This document shows, piece by piece, positions 56,670-64,000 of a stretch of 64,000 nt of DNA. The notes beneath the pieces are model-generated. The model did not search any database. It was given only the letters and a program-made list of their open reading frames with translations, and was not told the DNA's origin. This stretch comes from Rhodobacter capsulatus (GTDB taxonomy: Bacteria; Pseudomonadota; Alphaproteobacteria; Rhodobacterales; Rhodobacteraceae): the NCBI RefSeq assembly GCF_003254295.1, contig NZ_QKZO01000002.1, positions 390,820 to 454,819 of the forward strand. The letters run 5' to 3'. Positions within the stretch are counted from its first letter, which is position 1. Every line of letters starts with the position of its first letter. The translations under genes and the position numbers were made by a program.

Positions 56670-57053
56670 ATGGCCTATCGTCGCGCTGGAACCCTGCTTA
56701 TTCCGTCAGGCCCCGCCGCCGATCTGGGCCGCCGTCATCTTCATGTTGTCTGCAACGACACCGATGAAGACGGCCTGAACTTGCTGGTTTCCGTGACCAC
56801 TTGGACAAACAATCTGTGCGACCCGACCTGTCGGCTTGAGGCATACGAACACCCTTGGCTGACGCACTCTTCCTACATTCTCTATCGCAAGGCCGCGCTC
56901 CGCGAAGCCACGCAACTTGATGCAGGTATTGAGCAAGGTCTTTTCACCGTGCAAGAGCCGATGAACGGCCAAACCTTCCTTAGGATCAGGAATGGCGTCT
57001 GCGTATCACCGCAAACACCGCGCAAGATCAAGCGCTACTTCGGCTGCCTCTGA
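56670..57053 (+). CDS. Putative toxin partner of the Panacea protein
   Basis: A 127-residue protein that begins RRAGTLLIPSGPAADLGRRH and continues LHVVCNDTDEDGLNLLVSV, with a C-terminal SPQTPRKIKRYFGCL. The small beta-barrel-like start resembles MazF/PemK-type folds, but known catalytic residues cannot be assigned. Proteins of this pattern are often found next to DUF4065/Panacea genes. Toxin activity is inferred from position. Confidence 0.6.
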   Translation: MAYRRAGTLLIPSGPAADLGRRHLHVVCNDTDEDGLNLLVSVTTWTNNLCDPTCRLEAYEHPWLTHSSYILYRKAALREATQLDAGIEQGLFTVQEPMNGQTFLRIRNGVCVSPQTPRKIKRYFGCL

Positions 57054-57182
57054 GCCGCTATCAGCTGGCCTCGGCATCCACCGCAACGAAGTCTGCAAGC
57101 CGCGCGACTAGATAGCGCCGATCTGGGAGAGCCCGCATGGTTCTCGCACCGGAGGACGTGCGAGATCTGCACCGCCCGCCCG

Positions 57183-57812
57183 TCATCCTTCCATCGCCTC
57201 GATCAACTCCGGCCCATCATCGCGCAGCCCGAACGGCGCAACCGGGTGATGCGCCAGCATCGCCCCGGCCCCGAGGCCCGCCACATCGTCGGTGCTGGCA
57301 AGCCACGCCTCGCGCTCGTCGGCATTCAGGATCACCGGCATCCGGTCATGCAGCCCGCCCATCGCCGCCGTCGCCGCCCTCGTCATGATCGTGCAGGTCA
57401 GGAGATCGCGCCAGCGGCTCGCCAGACCGGCCAGATACAGGTTCGCCTCGTTGCCCCCGGGCCGGAAGAAATGCGGCTGGCGGGCGCCCTTTGGCCCGCT
57501 CCATTCATAGAACCAGCCGACCGGGACAAGGCAGCGGCCATGCCGCCAGACCTGACGAAACGTCGGCTTGTCCCGCGCATCTTCAATCCGGGCATTGAAG
57601 GTTGCCGCCTTCCAGTCCCGAGCCTCTGCGCCGTCGAACCATGACGAAATGAGGCCCCAGCGCGCTTCCATAGCGATCAGCGGCGTCTTGGCGAGGATCG
57701 CCACCGTCTCGGTCGGCTTGACGTTAAACCGGCCGCCGAACGGGTCGAGCTTGATCTGCGACATGTCCACTTCGGTGTTGCGCAAATTGGGGTCGATGAT
57801 CCGCCCGCACAT
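57183..57812 (-). CDS. SRAP (YedK/HMCES) domain protein
   Basis: A 209-residue protein with Cys2 (MCGRI) that, after Met removal, becomes the nucleophile forming thiazolidine crosslinks at abasic sites in single-stranded DNA. Other conserved parts are FNVKPTE, WGLISSW, FNARIE, CLVPVGWFYEWSGPKG and HDRMPVIL. Host YedK proteins protect replication forks; a copy on a mobile element may shield single-stranded replication intermediates. Leftward, between the TA module and the tRNA. Confidence 0.9.
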   Translation of the reverse strand: MCGRIIDPNLRNTEVDMSQIKLDPFGGRFNVKPTETVAILAKTPLIAMEARWGLISSWFDGAEARDWKAATFNARIEDARDKPTFRQVWRHGRCLVPVGWFYEWSGPKGARQPHFFRPGGNEANLYLAGLASRWRDLLTCTIMTRAATAAMGGLHDRMPVILNADEREAWLASTDDVAGLGAGAMLAHHPVAPFGLRDDGPELIEAMEG

Positions 57813-58071
57813 GCCCGCCGCCTCCCTGCCGTCGCTGCGTCCGGTTCAGAATGCCCGATGGCGCGGCGCTTGTCGCGCCGCGCTGCGGCCCGGGATGCGA
57901 AAAGGATCTGGCCGCCCTGCACCCGTCAAATTCGTCGCGCTGATCGGGAGCCGCCGCAACATTCAGTAACGCGACGTTGCATTTCGTGGCTGCAGGATTG
58001 GCTAGAGCGTTGGCTAGCAAGGAAAACGGCGTTCCGTTTTTTCTTTTAATTTCAAACGCTTATAATGATAA
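57813..58071. other. Right-end noncoding region of the element
   Basis: About 260 bases before the tRNA. It has TTGGCTAG twice (near 58000 and 58012), and a hairpin AAAACGG-CGTT-CCGTTTT (58023-58040) followed by a T-rich tract, which can terminate rightward transcripts. AT-rich next to att, like the left end. Confidence 0.45.
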
Positions 58072-58086
58072 TTGGCGCACCCGACA
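58072..58086. repeat. Right attachment site copy (3' end of tRNA-Arg)
   Basis: TTGGCGCACCCGACA, covering the last 14 bases of the tRNA including CCA, plus one base. Identical to 44061-44075. Confidence 0.88.
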
Positions 58087-58149
58087 GGATTCGAACCTGT
58101 GACCCCTGCCTTCGGAGGGCAGTACTCTATCCAGCTGAGCTACGGGTGC
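58073..58149 (-). tRNA. tRNA-Arg (CCG anticodon)
   Basis: A 77-base tRNA with CCA encoded. Acceptor GCACCCG / CGGGTGC, D-stem GCTC/GAGT, anticodon stem CTGCC/GGCAG with loop CTCCGAA, and T-arm ACAGG-TTCGAAT-CCTGT. The anticodon CCG reads the arginine codon CGG. Its 3' end is the integration site and is kept intact by the element. Confidence 0.96.
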
Positions 58150-58222
58150 CGCGTGACCGGTTGATACTCGAAAGCTTTTCCGGCTGCAACCGCTTTGACC
58201 GGAATTTCTTGCGTCCCTTTGC

Positions 58223-59443
58223 TCAGGCCAGAAGCTCGTGGCAAAGTTCCAGCGCCGAGACCAGCGCATCGACTTCCTCGGTGGTGTTGTAAAGCCCGAA
58301 AGAGGCCCGCGCCGTGGCACTCAGCCCCAGATGCGCCATCAGCGGCATCGCGCAATGCGTCCCCGCCCGCACCGCCACGCCGCGCTTGTCGAGAATCGTC
58401 GAGATGTCATGCGCATGCGCCGGACCGTCGAGCGTCATCGAAAAGATCGCCCCCTTGTCCTTGGCGTTGCCCTGAATATGCAGCCAGTTCAAGCCCTTGA
58501 ACTTCGCCTCGGCATAGGCGCGCAAGGCGGCCTCATGCGCGGCGACATTCTCCATGCCAAGGCGCATCAGGTAGTCGAGCGCGACGCCCAGGCCCACCTG
58601 CTGCACGATCCCGGGCGTGCCCGCCTCGAATTTCATCGGCGCGCTGTTGTAGGTGACGGCATCGCGGCTGACGGTGGCGATCATGTCGCCGCCGCCCAGA
58701 AAGGGGCGCATCTCCGCCATCCGCTCGCGGGTGATGTAGATCGCCCCCGAGCCGCTTGGCCCGTAAAGCTTGTGCCCGGTGATGGCGTAAAAATCGCAGC
58801 CCAGATCGGCGACATCGACCGGCGCATGCACCGCGCCCTGCGAGCCGTCGACCAGCACCGGCACGCCCTTTTCGCGCGCCCCCGCGCAGATCGTCTTCAC
58901 GTCAACCGCGGTGCCCAGCACGTTCGACATCTGGGTGATCGCCACCAGTTTCGTGCGCGGCCCGATCGCTTCCAGCACCTTTTCCGCGGGCAGGCTGCCG
59001 TCGGGCTCGATCTCGACCCATTTCAGCACCACGCCCTGCCGTTCGCGCAGGAAATGCCAGGGCACGATATTGGCGTGATGCTCCATGATCGACAGCACGA
59101 TCTCGTCGCCCGGCTGCAGCCGCGGCGCGGCCCAGGCGTAGGAAATCAGGTTGATCCCCTCGGTCGAGCCGGTGGTGAAGACGATCTCTTCCTCGGAACG
59201 CGCGCCCAGAAACCGGGCGATGATGCCGCGCACGGCTTCGTAGCGCTCGGTCGAAATATTCGAAAGGGTGTGCAAGCCCCTGTGAACGTTGGCATAATCC
59301 CGCGTGTACATCTGCGTCATCGCGTCGATCACGCAGGCGGGCTTTTGCGCCGAGGCGCCATTGTCGAGATAGACAAGCGGCCTGCCGTTCACCTGCCGCG
59401 ACAGGATCGGGAAATCGGCGCGGATCCGTGCGACATCGTACAT
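58223..59443 (-). CDS. sufS: Cysteine desulfurase SufS
   Basis: PLP enzyme removing sulfur from cysteine as persulfide for Fe-S assembly. The 406-residue protein has YLDNGASAQKP, VFTTGSTEGINLISYAW, the PLP lysine in YAITGHKLYGPSGSGAIY, and the catalytic Cys in VRAGTHCAMPLM. Group II, SufS-type by context. It is the last gene of the suf operon, 9 bases after the YIP1-like gene. Confidence 0.94.
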   Translation of the reverse strand: MYDVARIRADFPILSRQVNGRPLVYLDNGASAQKPACVIDAMTQMYTRDYANVHRGLHTLSNISTERYEAVRGIIARFLGARSEEEIVFTTGSTEGINLISYAWAAPRLQPGDEIVLSIMEHHANIVPWHFLRERQGVVLKWVEIEPDGSLPAEKVLEAIGPRTKLVAITQMSNVLGTAVDVKTICAGAREKGVPVLVDGSQGAVHAPVDVADLGCDFYAITGHKLYGPSGSGAIYITRERMAEMRPFLGGGDMIATVSRDAVTYNSAPMKFEAGTPGIVQQVGLGVALDYLMRLGMENVAAHEAALRAYAEAKFKGLNWLHIQGNAKDKGAIFSMTLDGPAHAHDISTILDKRGVAVRAGTHCAMPLMAHLGLSATARASFGLYNTTEEVDALVSALELCHELLA

Positions 59444-59452
59444 TCTGTCCCC

Positions 59453-60043
59453 TCAGCTTTCCGTCAAAAGCGCGGGGCTGAGCCCCGTCGCCAGAAGGCC
59501 CGAGCCGATCAGCATCGCCGAGCCGAAGAACACCACAAGCACCCCCGCCCCGGTCAGCAGCAGGTTTTCAAACCCGTGCAGCGCCGCGGTGAACAGCGTG
59601 ATCAGCCACAAAAGCACCCCGAAAAGCGCCAGCGTCATCAGCACGCCGATGATCGGGAAAAGCAGCATCACCGCCGCCTGCACCAGCTGCGCGCCCAGCA
59701 TGATCGCCTGAATCCAGACCATCAGCGCGAAAGCATCGCCAAACCGGCCCTGTCCGCCGAACTGACGCCCGAAGAAGGCCATCGCGAAGGCGGAATAAAG
59801 CAGCAAGGCGCCCTGAATCGCCGCCATCAGAAAGGGCGACACCGCCGGTCCCAGATCGATTCCGGTGATCAGGGAAAACAGGATCTCGCTGAGCAGCCCA
59901 AGCGCGGCGCCAACTGCGATCACCGCGCCAAAGGCCAGCCAGCGCGCCGCCGGACGGTCCAGAAGACGCGTCACCCGGACCGAAGCCGCGATCGGATCGG
60001 TGAAGCTCAGACGCACCAGCTGCAGATAAAGCGCAAGGGTCAT
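59453..60043 (-). CDS. YIP1-like inner-membrane protein 2
   Basis: A 196-residue protein with about five hydrophobic helices (LAFGAVIAVGAALGLLSEIL, FLMAAIQGALLLYSAFAMAF, LFPIIGVLMTLALFGVLLWL). It resembles the bacterial YIP1 family, whose role is unknown. ATG at 60043 overlaps the previous membrane-protein gene (ATGA), so the two are probably a complex. Confidence 0.75.
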   Translation of the reverse strand: MTLALYLQLVRLSFTDPIAASVRVTRLLDRPAARWLAFGAVIAVGAALGLLSEILFSLITGIDLGPAVSPFLMAAIQGALLLYSAFAMAFFGRQFGGQGRFGDAFALMVWIQAIMLGAQLVQAAVMLLFPIIGVLMTLALFGVLLWLITLFTAALHGFENLLLTGAGVLVVFFGSAMLIGSGLLATGLSPALLTES

Positions 60044-60528
60044 GTCCGGCCCTCGAATTGTGTCACCCGCAGACCGGCGGCCCAGATCACCGCGAAAACC
60101 GCGAAGACAACGGCCGCGACCGCATTCGCCTGCGGCCCCGGCCCGATCATGCCCTGGGTCAGGCCTTGCAGCAGCATCAGCGGCGAGACCGCGAAGAGCG
60201 CCCAAAAAAGCGCCAGCCGGCCGCCGTAGCCATCGCCGCGACCGCGAAACAGCCGGGTGGCCTGGGTGACCAGAAAGGCCAGCGCGTAAAAGAACGGCGT
60301 CGTCGCCGCCAGCGCCAGCGCCGTGCCCAGAAACAGGCCCGGCATCGGCACATCCGGGGTCTGGAAATGCTGCCGCGCCAAAGCGGGCCACTGCGCCACG
60401 AACATCAGCAACAGCGCCGAGAACAGAAAGCTGAACAGCCGCGGCTCCGAGCGCATCCGCGCCAGATGCTCCCGGATCACGACGCGCGGGCGCCGGTAGC
60501 TGCGCAGGATGTCTTCGACCGCGGCCAT
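60040..60528 (-). CDS. YIP1-like inner-membrane protein 1
   Basis: A 162-residue protein: cytosolic N-terminus (MAAVEDILRSYRRPRVVIRE) and four hydrophobic segments (FLFSALLLMFVAQWP, LALAATTPFFYALAFLVTQA, FWALFAVSPLMLLQG, VAAVVFAVFAVIWAAGL). Lies between sufD (10 bases) and its partner (overlap), inside the suf operon. Function unknown. Confidence 0.75.
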   Translation of the reverse strand: MAAVEDILRSYRRPRVVIREHLARMRSEPRLFSFLFSALLLMFVAQWPALARQHFQTPDVPMPGLFLGTALALAATTPFFYALAFLVTQATRLFRGRGDGYGGRLALFWALFAVSPLMLLQGLTQGMIGPGPQANAVAAVVFAVFAVIWAAGLRVTQFEGRT

Positions 60529-60538
60529 GTCTCTCTCC

Positions 60539-61807
60539 TCAGTCCCTGTGCCGCGAAAGCCAGGTCTCCAGCCGCGCGACGATCTCTTCCTTCAGCCCCG
60601 CATCCTCGATCTCGTCGATGGCATCGGCGAGGAAGGACAGGACCAGCAAGCCCTTGGCCTCTTCCTCGGGGACGCCGCGCGAGCGCAGATAGAAAAGCGC
60701 GGTCTCGTCGATCGCCCCGGTGGTCGAGCCATGCGAGCATTTCACGTCATCGGCATAGATCTCGAGTTCGGGCTTGGCAAGGAACTGGCTGTCATCATCG
60801 AGCAGAAGCGACTGGCTGATCTGATAGCCGTCGGTCTTCTGCGCGCCGGGTTTGACCAGGATCTTGCCCTGAAACGTGCCGATCGCGCCGTGTTTCAGCA
60901 CTTTCTTGAACACCTGACGGCTTTCGCAGCGCAGCCCCGCATGGGTGACGAAGACGGTGTCGTCATGCAGGAAAGCACCCGTCGCCCCGTCGCCAAGCGC
61001 GGCACCGGCGACATGGGCCACCGCATCATTGCCGATAATATCGATTACCGCTTCGTTACGGGTCAGCGCGCCATTCACAGTCACTGTAAAGCTTTTGAAC
61101 AGCGCCTTTTCGGCGACCCGGGCGAAGACATGGGTGACAGCACGGCGTTCGCTGTCGGGGCCCTGCGCGCGGATGTGATGGAAGCGGGCGCCTGCGGCCA
61201 GATCGACCTCCATCACCTTGTTGAACCGCGCCCCGGCCGGTCCGGTTTCCAGAAGCGTCAGCTCCGCCCCCGGTTCCAGCTGCACAAGATGATGCAGGAT
61301 CGGATCGGAAAGCTCTGATTTATGGACATAAATCAGATTGATCGGCTTTGCGGCCGCGGCCGTCACCCGGATCAGCACGCCATCCGTCGCCTGCGCCGTG
61401 TTCAGCGCGGCAAAGGGCCGTTTCACCGGATCCTGCCCCGCAGCTTCCAGCGTGCCGTAAAGCGCTTCGGCCCAGCCCGGGATCTTGTCGGCAATCCGCG
61501 CGATCTCGACCCCGGACAGCGCCAGATCATCCGAGGCCGCCGCATCGAAAACACCATCGACGAAGACAATCTTCAGCCGGTCAAGCGCATCGAAAAGCGG
61601 GGCCTCGTCCTCCGCGGCCGCTGTCGCCGGTGCAGGAGTGACCGCATTCAGCGCCGCCGGATCGGTCCAGCGCCAGTATTCGTCGCGCCGACCGGGCAGG
61701 CCCATCGCCGCTAGACGCGCCCGCGCCGCCGCCCGCGGCCCGGAAAGGCCCGGCCCGGCGGTCAATCCCGCCAGCCGCGCCGCAACCATTTCCTCTTTCG
61801 CCGCCAT
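60539..61807 (-). CDS. sufD: Fe-S cluster assembly protein SufD
   Basis: Scaffold partner of SufB and SufC. The 422-residue beta-helix protein has ELEIYADDVKCSHGSTTGAI, containing the conserved CSHGxT motif, and SRGVPEEEAKGLLVLSFLAD. The ATG at 61807 shares one base with the sufC stop (TGATG), and GGAGG lies 7 bases upstream; the adjacent GTG at 61810 is less likely. Confidence 0.95.
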   Translation of the reverse strand: MAAKEEMVAARLAGLTAGPGLSGPRAAARARLAAMGLPGRRDEYWRWTDPAALNAVTPAPATAAAEDEAPLFDALDRLKIVFVDGVFDAAASDDLALSGVEIARIADKIPGWAEALYGTLEAAGQDPVKRPFAALNTAQATDGVLIRVTAAAAKPINLIYVHKSELSDPILHHLVQLEPGAELTLLETGPAGARFNKVMEVDLAAGARFHHIRAQGPDSERRAVTHVFARVAEKALFKSFTVTVNGALTRNEAVIDIIGNDAVAHVAGAALGDGATGAFLHDDTVFVTHAGLRCESRQVFKKVLKHGAIGTFQGKILVKPGAQKTDGYQISQSLLLDDDSQFLAKPELEIYADDVKCSHGSTTGAIDETALFYLRSRGVPEEEAKGLLVLSFLADAIDEIEDAGLKEEIVARLETWLSRHRD

Positions 61808-62577
61808 CACTTCGCCTCCGTCAGGCCATGCGCGGCGAGGATCTCGGCATAGCCGTTCTTCTCGACTTCCAGCGCCAGATCGGGGCCGCCGGTGTGCAGG
61901 ATACGGCCATCGGCCATGATATGCACGACATCGGGCTGGATGTGATCCAGAAGCCGCTGATAGTGTGTGATCACAAGGAAGCTGCGCCCTTCCGACCGCA
62001 GCGCGTTCACGCCTTCGGAGACCAGCCGCATCGCATCGACATCAAGACCCGAATCGGTCTCGTCCAGAATGCACATCTTCGGTTCCAGCATCGCCATCTG
62101 CAGGATCTCGTTGCGCTTTTTCTCCCCGCCCGAGAAACCGACATTGACCGGACGCTTCAGCATCTCGGCGTCGATCTTCAGCGATTTCGCCTTGTCGCGC
62201 ACCAGTTTCAGGAATTCGCCCGCCGAGAGTTCATCATCGCCCCGCGCCTTGCGCTGCGCATTCAGCGCCGTGCGCAGGAAGGTCATGTTGCCCACGCCCG
62301 GGATCTCGACCGGATATTGGAAGGCCAGGAACAGACCTGCCGACGCCCGCGCCTCGGGCTCCATGTCCAGCAACTCCTGCCCCTGCAGCTTCGCCGAACC
62401 CGCGGTGACGGTATAGCCCGGACGGCCAGCCAGCACATAGCTCATCGTCGATTTGCCGGAGCCGTTCGGCCCCATGATCGCATGCACCTTGCCCGTCTCG
62501 ACCGTCAGGTTCATCCCCTTCAGAATGACCTTTTCGCCTTCTTCAAGTTTGACGTGCAGATTGTTGATTTCAAGCAT
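61807..62577 (-). CDS. sufC: Fe-S cluster assembly ATPase SufC
   Basis: ABC-type ATPase that powers the SufBCD scaffold. The 256-residue protein has Walker A GPNGSGKSTMSYVLAG, signature FSGGEKKRNEILQMA and Walker B MCILDETDSGLDVDA, all typical of SufC. It follows the methyltransferase-like gene by 30 bases and is coupled to sufD. Confidence 0.96.
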   Translation of the reverse strand: MLEINNLHVKLEEGEKVILKGMNLTVETGKVHAIMGPNGSGKSTMSYVLAGRPGYTVTAGSAKLQGQELLDMEPEARASAGLFLAFQYPVEIPGVGNMTFLRTALNAQRKARGDDELSAGEFLKLVRDKAKSLKIDAEMLKRPVNVGFSGGEKKRNEILQMAMLEPKMCILDETDSGLDVDAMRLVSEGVNALRSEGRSFLVITHYQRLLDHIQPDVVHIMADGRILHTGGPDLALEVEKNGYAEILAAHGLTEAK

Positions 62578-62607
62578 TTTTTCGTCCTTGCGGTCAGCGG
62601 CGCCGGG

Positions 62608-63201
62608 TCAGTTCGGGCGCAGATAGGTGGAAAGGATGAGGCCAAGTTTCTCGGCCGGGATGGCGGTGGGGGTCAGCTGGAACTCGGCCATGCGCCCGAT
62701 CCTGCGCACCGGCGGGCAGAAGCTTTCCATCAGGTGATAGCCCGGACGCAGCGTATAATCATCCCACAGCACCGTCACCGGCCGGGTGATGCGAAACAGC
62801 GTGGTCAGGAAACAGGCGGCGCGGAAGCGCCCGTCGATCAGCACCAGATCCGGGTGCACGAAATCGGGCCGGTCCCAGACCCCGATCGGATAAGAGGGCC
62901 ATTGCCGGAACGCGGAAGTATCCTTCGGCGCGCCCCATTCCTTGGTCGGCCCGATATCGCCGTGATGCAGCACAAGCCGCGCTTTCGGCGGGTTGGCATC
63001 GAACCAGCTGCGCATCATCGCCAGCCAGTCGGCATCGCTTTCGACCGAGAACACGACCTTGCCGGGCATCTCGGCCGCCAGCGCCGTCGATCCGCCCGAG
63101 CCATATTCCAGGATCACCCCGGCCGCGGCATAGGCCGCCCCCAAAGCCTCGGCCTCGGCCTCGGGCAGGGTCAGTTTCGGCCGTTCGATCCGGGGGCGCA
63201 T
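62608..63201 (-). CDS. Methyltransferase-like protein within the suf operon
   Basis: A 197-residue protein with a Rossmann-type SAM-binding start (VILEYGSGGSTALAAEMPGK, VVFSVESDADWL) and VLIDGRFRAACFLTTLF, as in class I methyltransferase-like proteins. Catalytic function unproven. ATG at 63201 has GAGGTG upstream and lies 10 bases after sufB; ATG at 63231 would overlap sufB by 20 bases. Confidence 0.7.
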   Translation of the reverse strand: MRPRIERPKLTLPEAEAEALGAAYAAAGVILEYGSGGSTALAAEMPGKVVFSVESDADWLAMMRSWFDANPPKARLVLHHGDIGPTKEWGAPKDTSAFRQWPSYPIGVWDRPDFVHPDLVLIDGRFRAACFLTTLFRITRPVTVLWDDYTLRPGYHLMESFCPPVRRIGRMAEFQLTPTAIPAEKLGLILSTYLRPN

Positions 63202-63211
63202 CGCCGCCACC

Positions 63212-64000
<789 letters not shown>

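Larger units (their letters stand above)
44061..58086. mobile_element. Integrated element in tRNA-Arg, candidate phage satellite (14.0 kb)
   Basis: Bounded by a perfect 15-base direct repeat (TTGGCGCACCCGACA) at 44061-44075 and 58072-58086; the right copy is the 3' end of tRNA-Arg(CCG). Nearly all genes read rightwards: integrase, AlpA-like regulator, replication proteins with iterons, coiled-coil proteins, scaffold-like and two small-terminase-like proteins, two toxin-antitoxin pairs; SRAP/YedK is leftward at the tRNA end. No large terminase, portal, capsid, tail or lysis genes were seen. The ends are strongly supported; the satellite interpretation is inference, with a decayed prophage as the alternative. 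Confidence 0.85.

Noticed and set aside
44402-57053. Gene transfer agent cluster or complete prophage
   Set aside because: No large terminase, portal, capsid, tail or lysis gene was seen; att repeats and integrase indicate an integrating element instead.

Overview
The window is GC-rich, with ATGA-type gene overlaps and a gene content typical of a purple non-sulfur alphaproteobacterium of the Rhodobacteraceae. It has a glgP-glgB-glgC-glgA-glgX-pgm glycogen cluster, IalB-like, DUF6456-like and DUF6477-like proteins, a PAS_5-type protein, a class II DAHP synthase, and a suf cluster with extra genes inside it. Rhodobacter capsulatus or a close relative is my best guess; this rests on family recognition and no database search was run.

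Layout: 1-12.2 kb is glycogen and alpha-glucan metabolism (minus-strand glg operon, divergent GH13 alpha-glucosidase). 12.3-16.9 kb holds an orphan PhoR-like kinase, a receiver-like hypothetical, a yicC-gmk-gamma carbonic anhydrase operon and a PAS protein. 17.0-25.3 kb has DAHP synthase, a GlxA/AraC regulator and a branched-chain amino-acid ABC transporter operon. 25.3-36 kb is housekeeping: guaA, aroK-aroB, xerD, a CNNM/CBS protein, lipA and Rhodobacterales hypotheticals. 36-44 kb carries a HerA-like ATPase, two candidate small RNAs, an IalB-like protein, an lpxD-acp-KAS cluster, an L,D-transpeptidase and a DUF882 protein.

44,061-58,086 is a 14.0-kb integrated element at the 3' end of tRNA-Arg(CCG), bounded by a perfect 15-bp direct repeat. 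It encodes a P4-type integrase, an AlpA-like regulator, two winged-helix proteins (the second carries six iteron-like inverted repeats inside its own coding sequence, as in lambda gene O), coiled-coil proteins, a protein resembling the scaffold tail of phage prohead proteases, two Nu1-like small-terminase homologues, two toxin-antitoxin pairs, a ParB remnant and an SRAP/YedK protein. I see no large terminase, portal, capsid, tail or lysis gene. The best reading is a phage satellite that replicates itself and redirects a helper phage's packaging and capsid assembly; the alternative is an eroded prophage.

58.2-64 kb is the Fe-S assembly operon, read leftwards: sufB (cut by the window edge), a methyltransferase-like gene, sufC, sufD, two YIP1-like membrane proteins, sufS.
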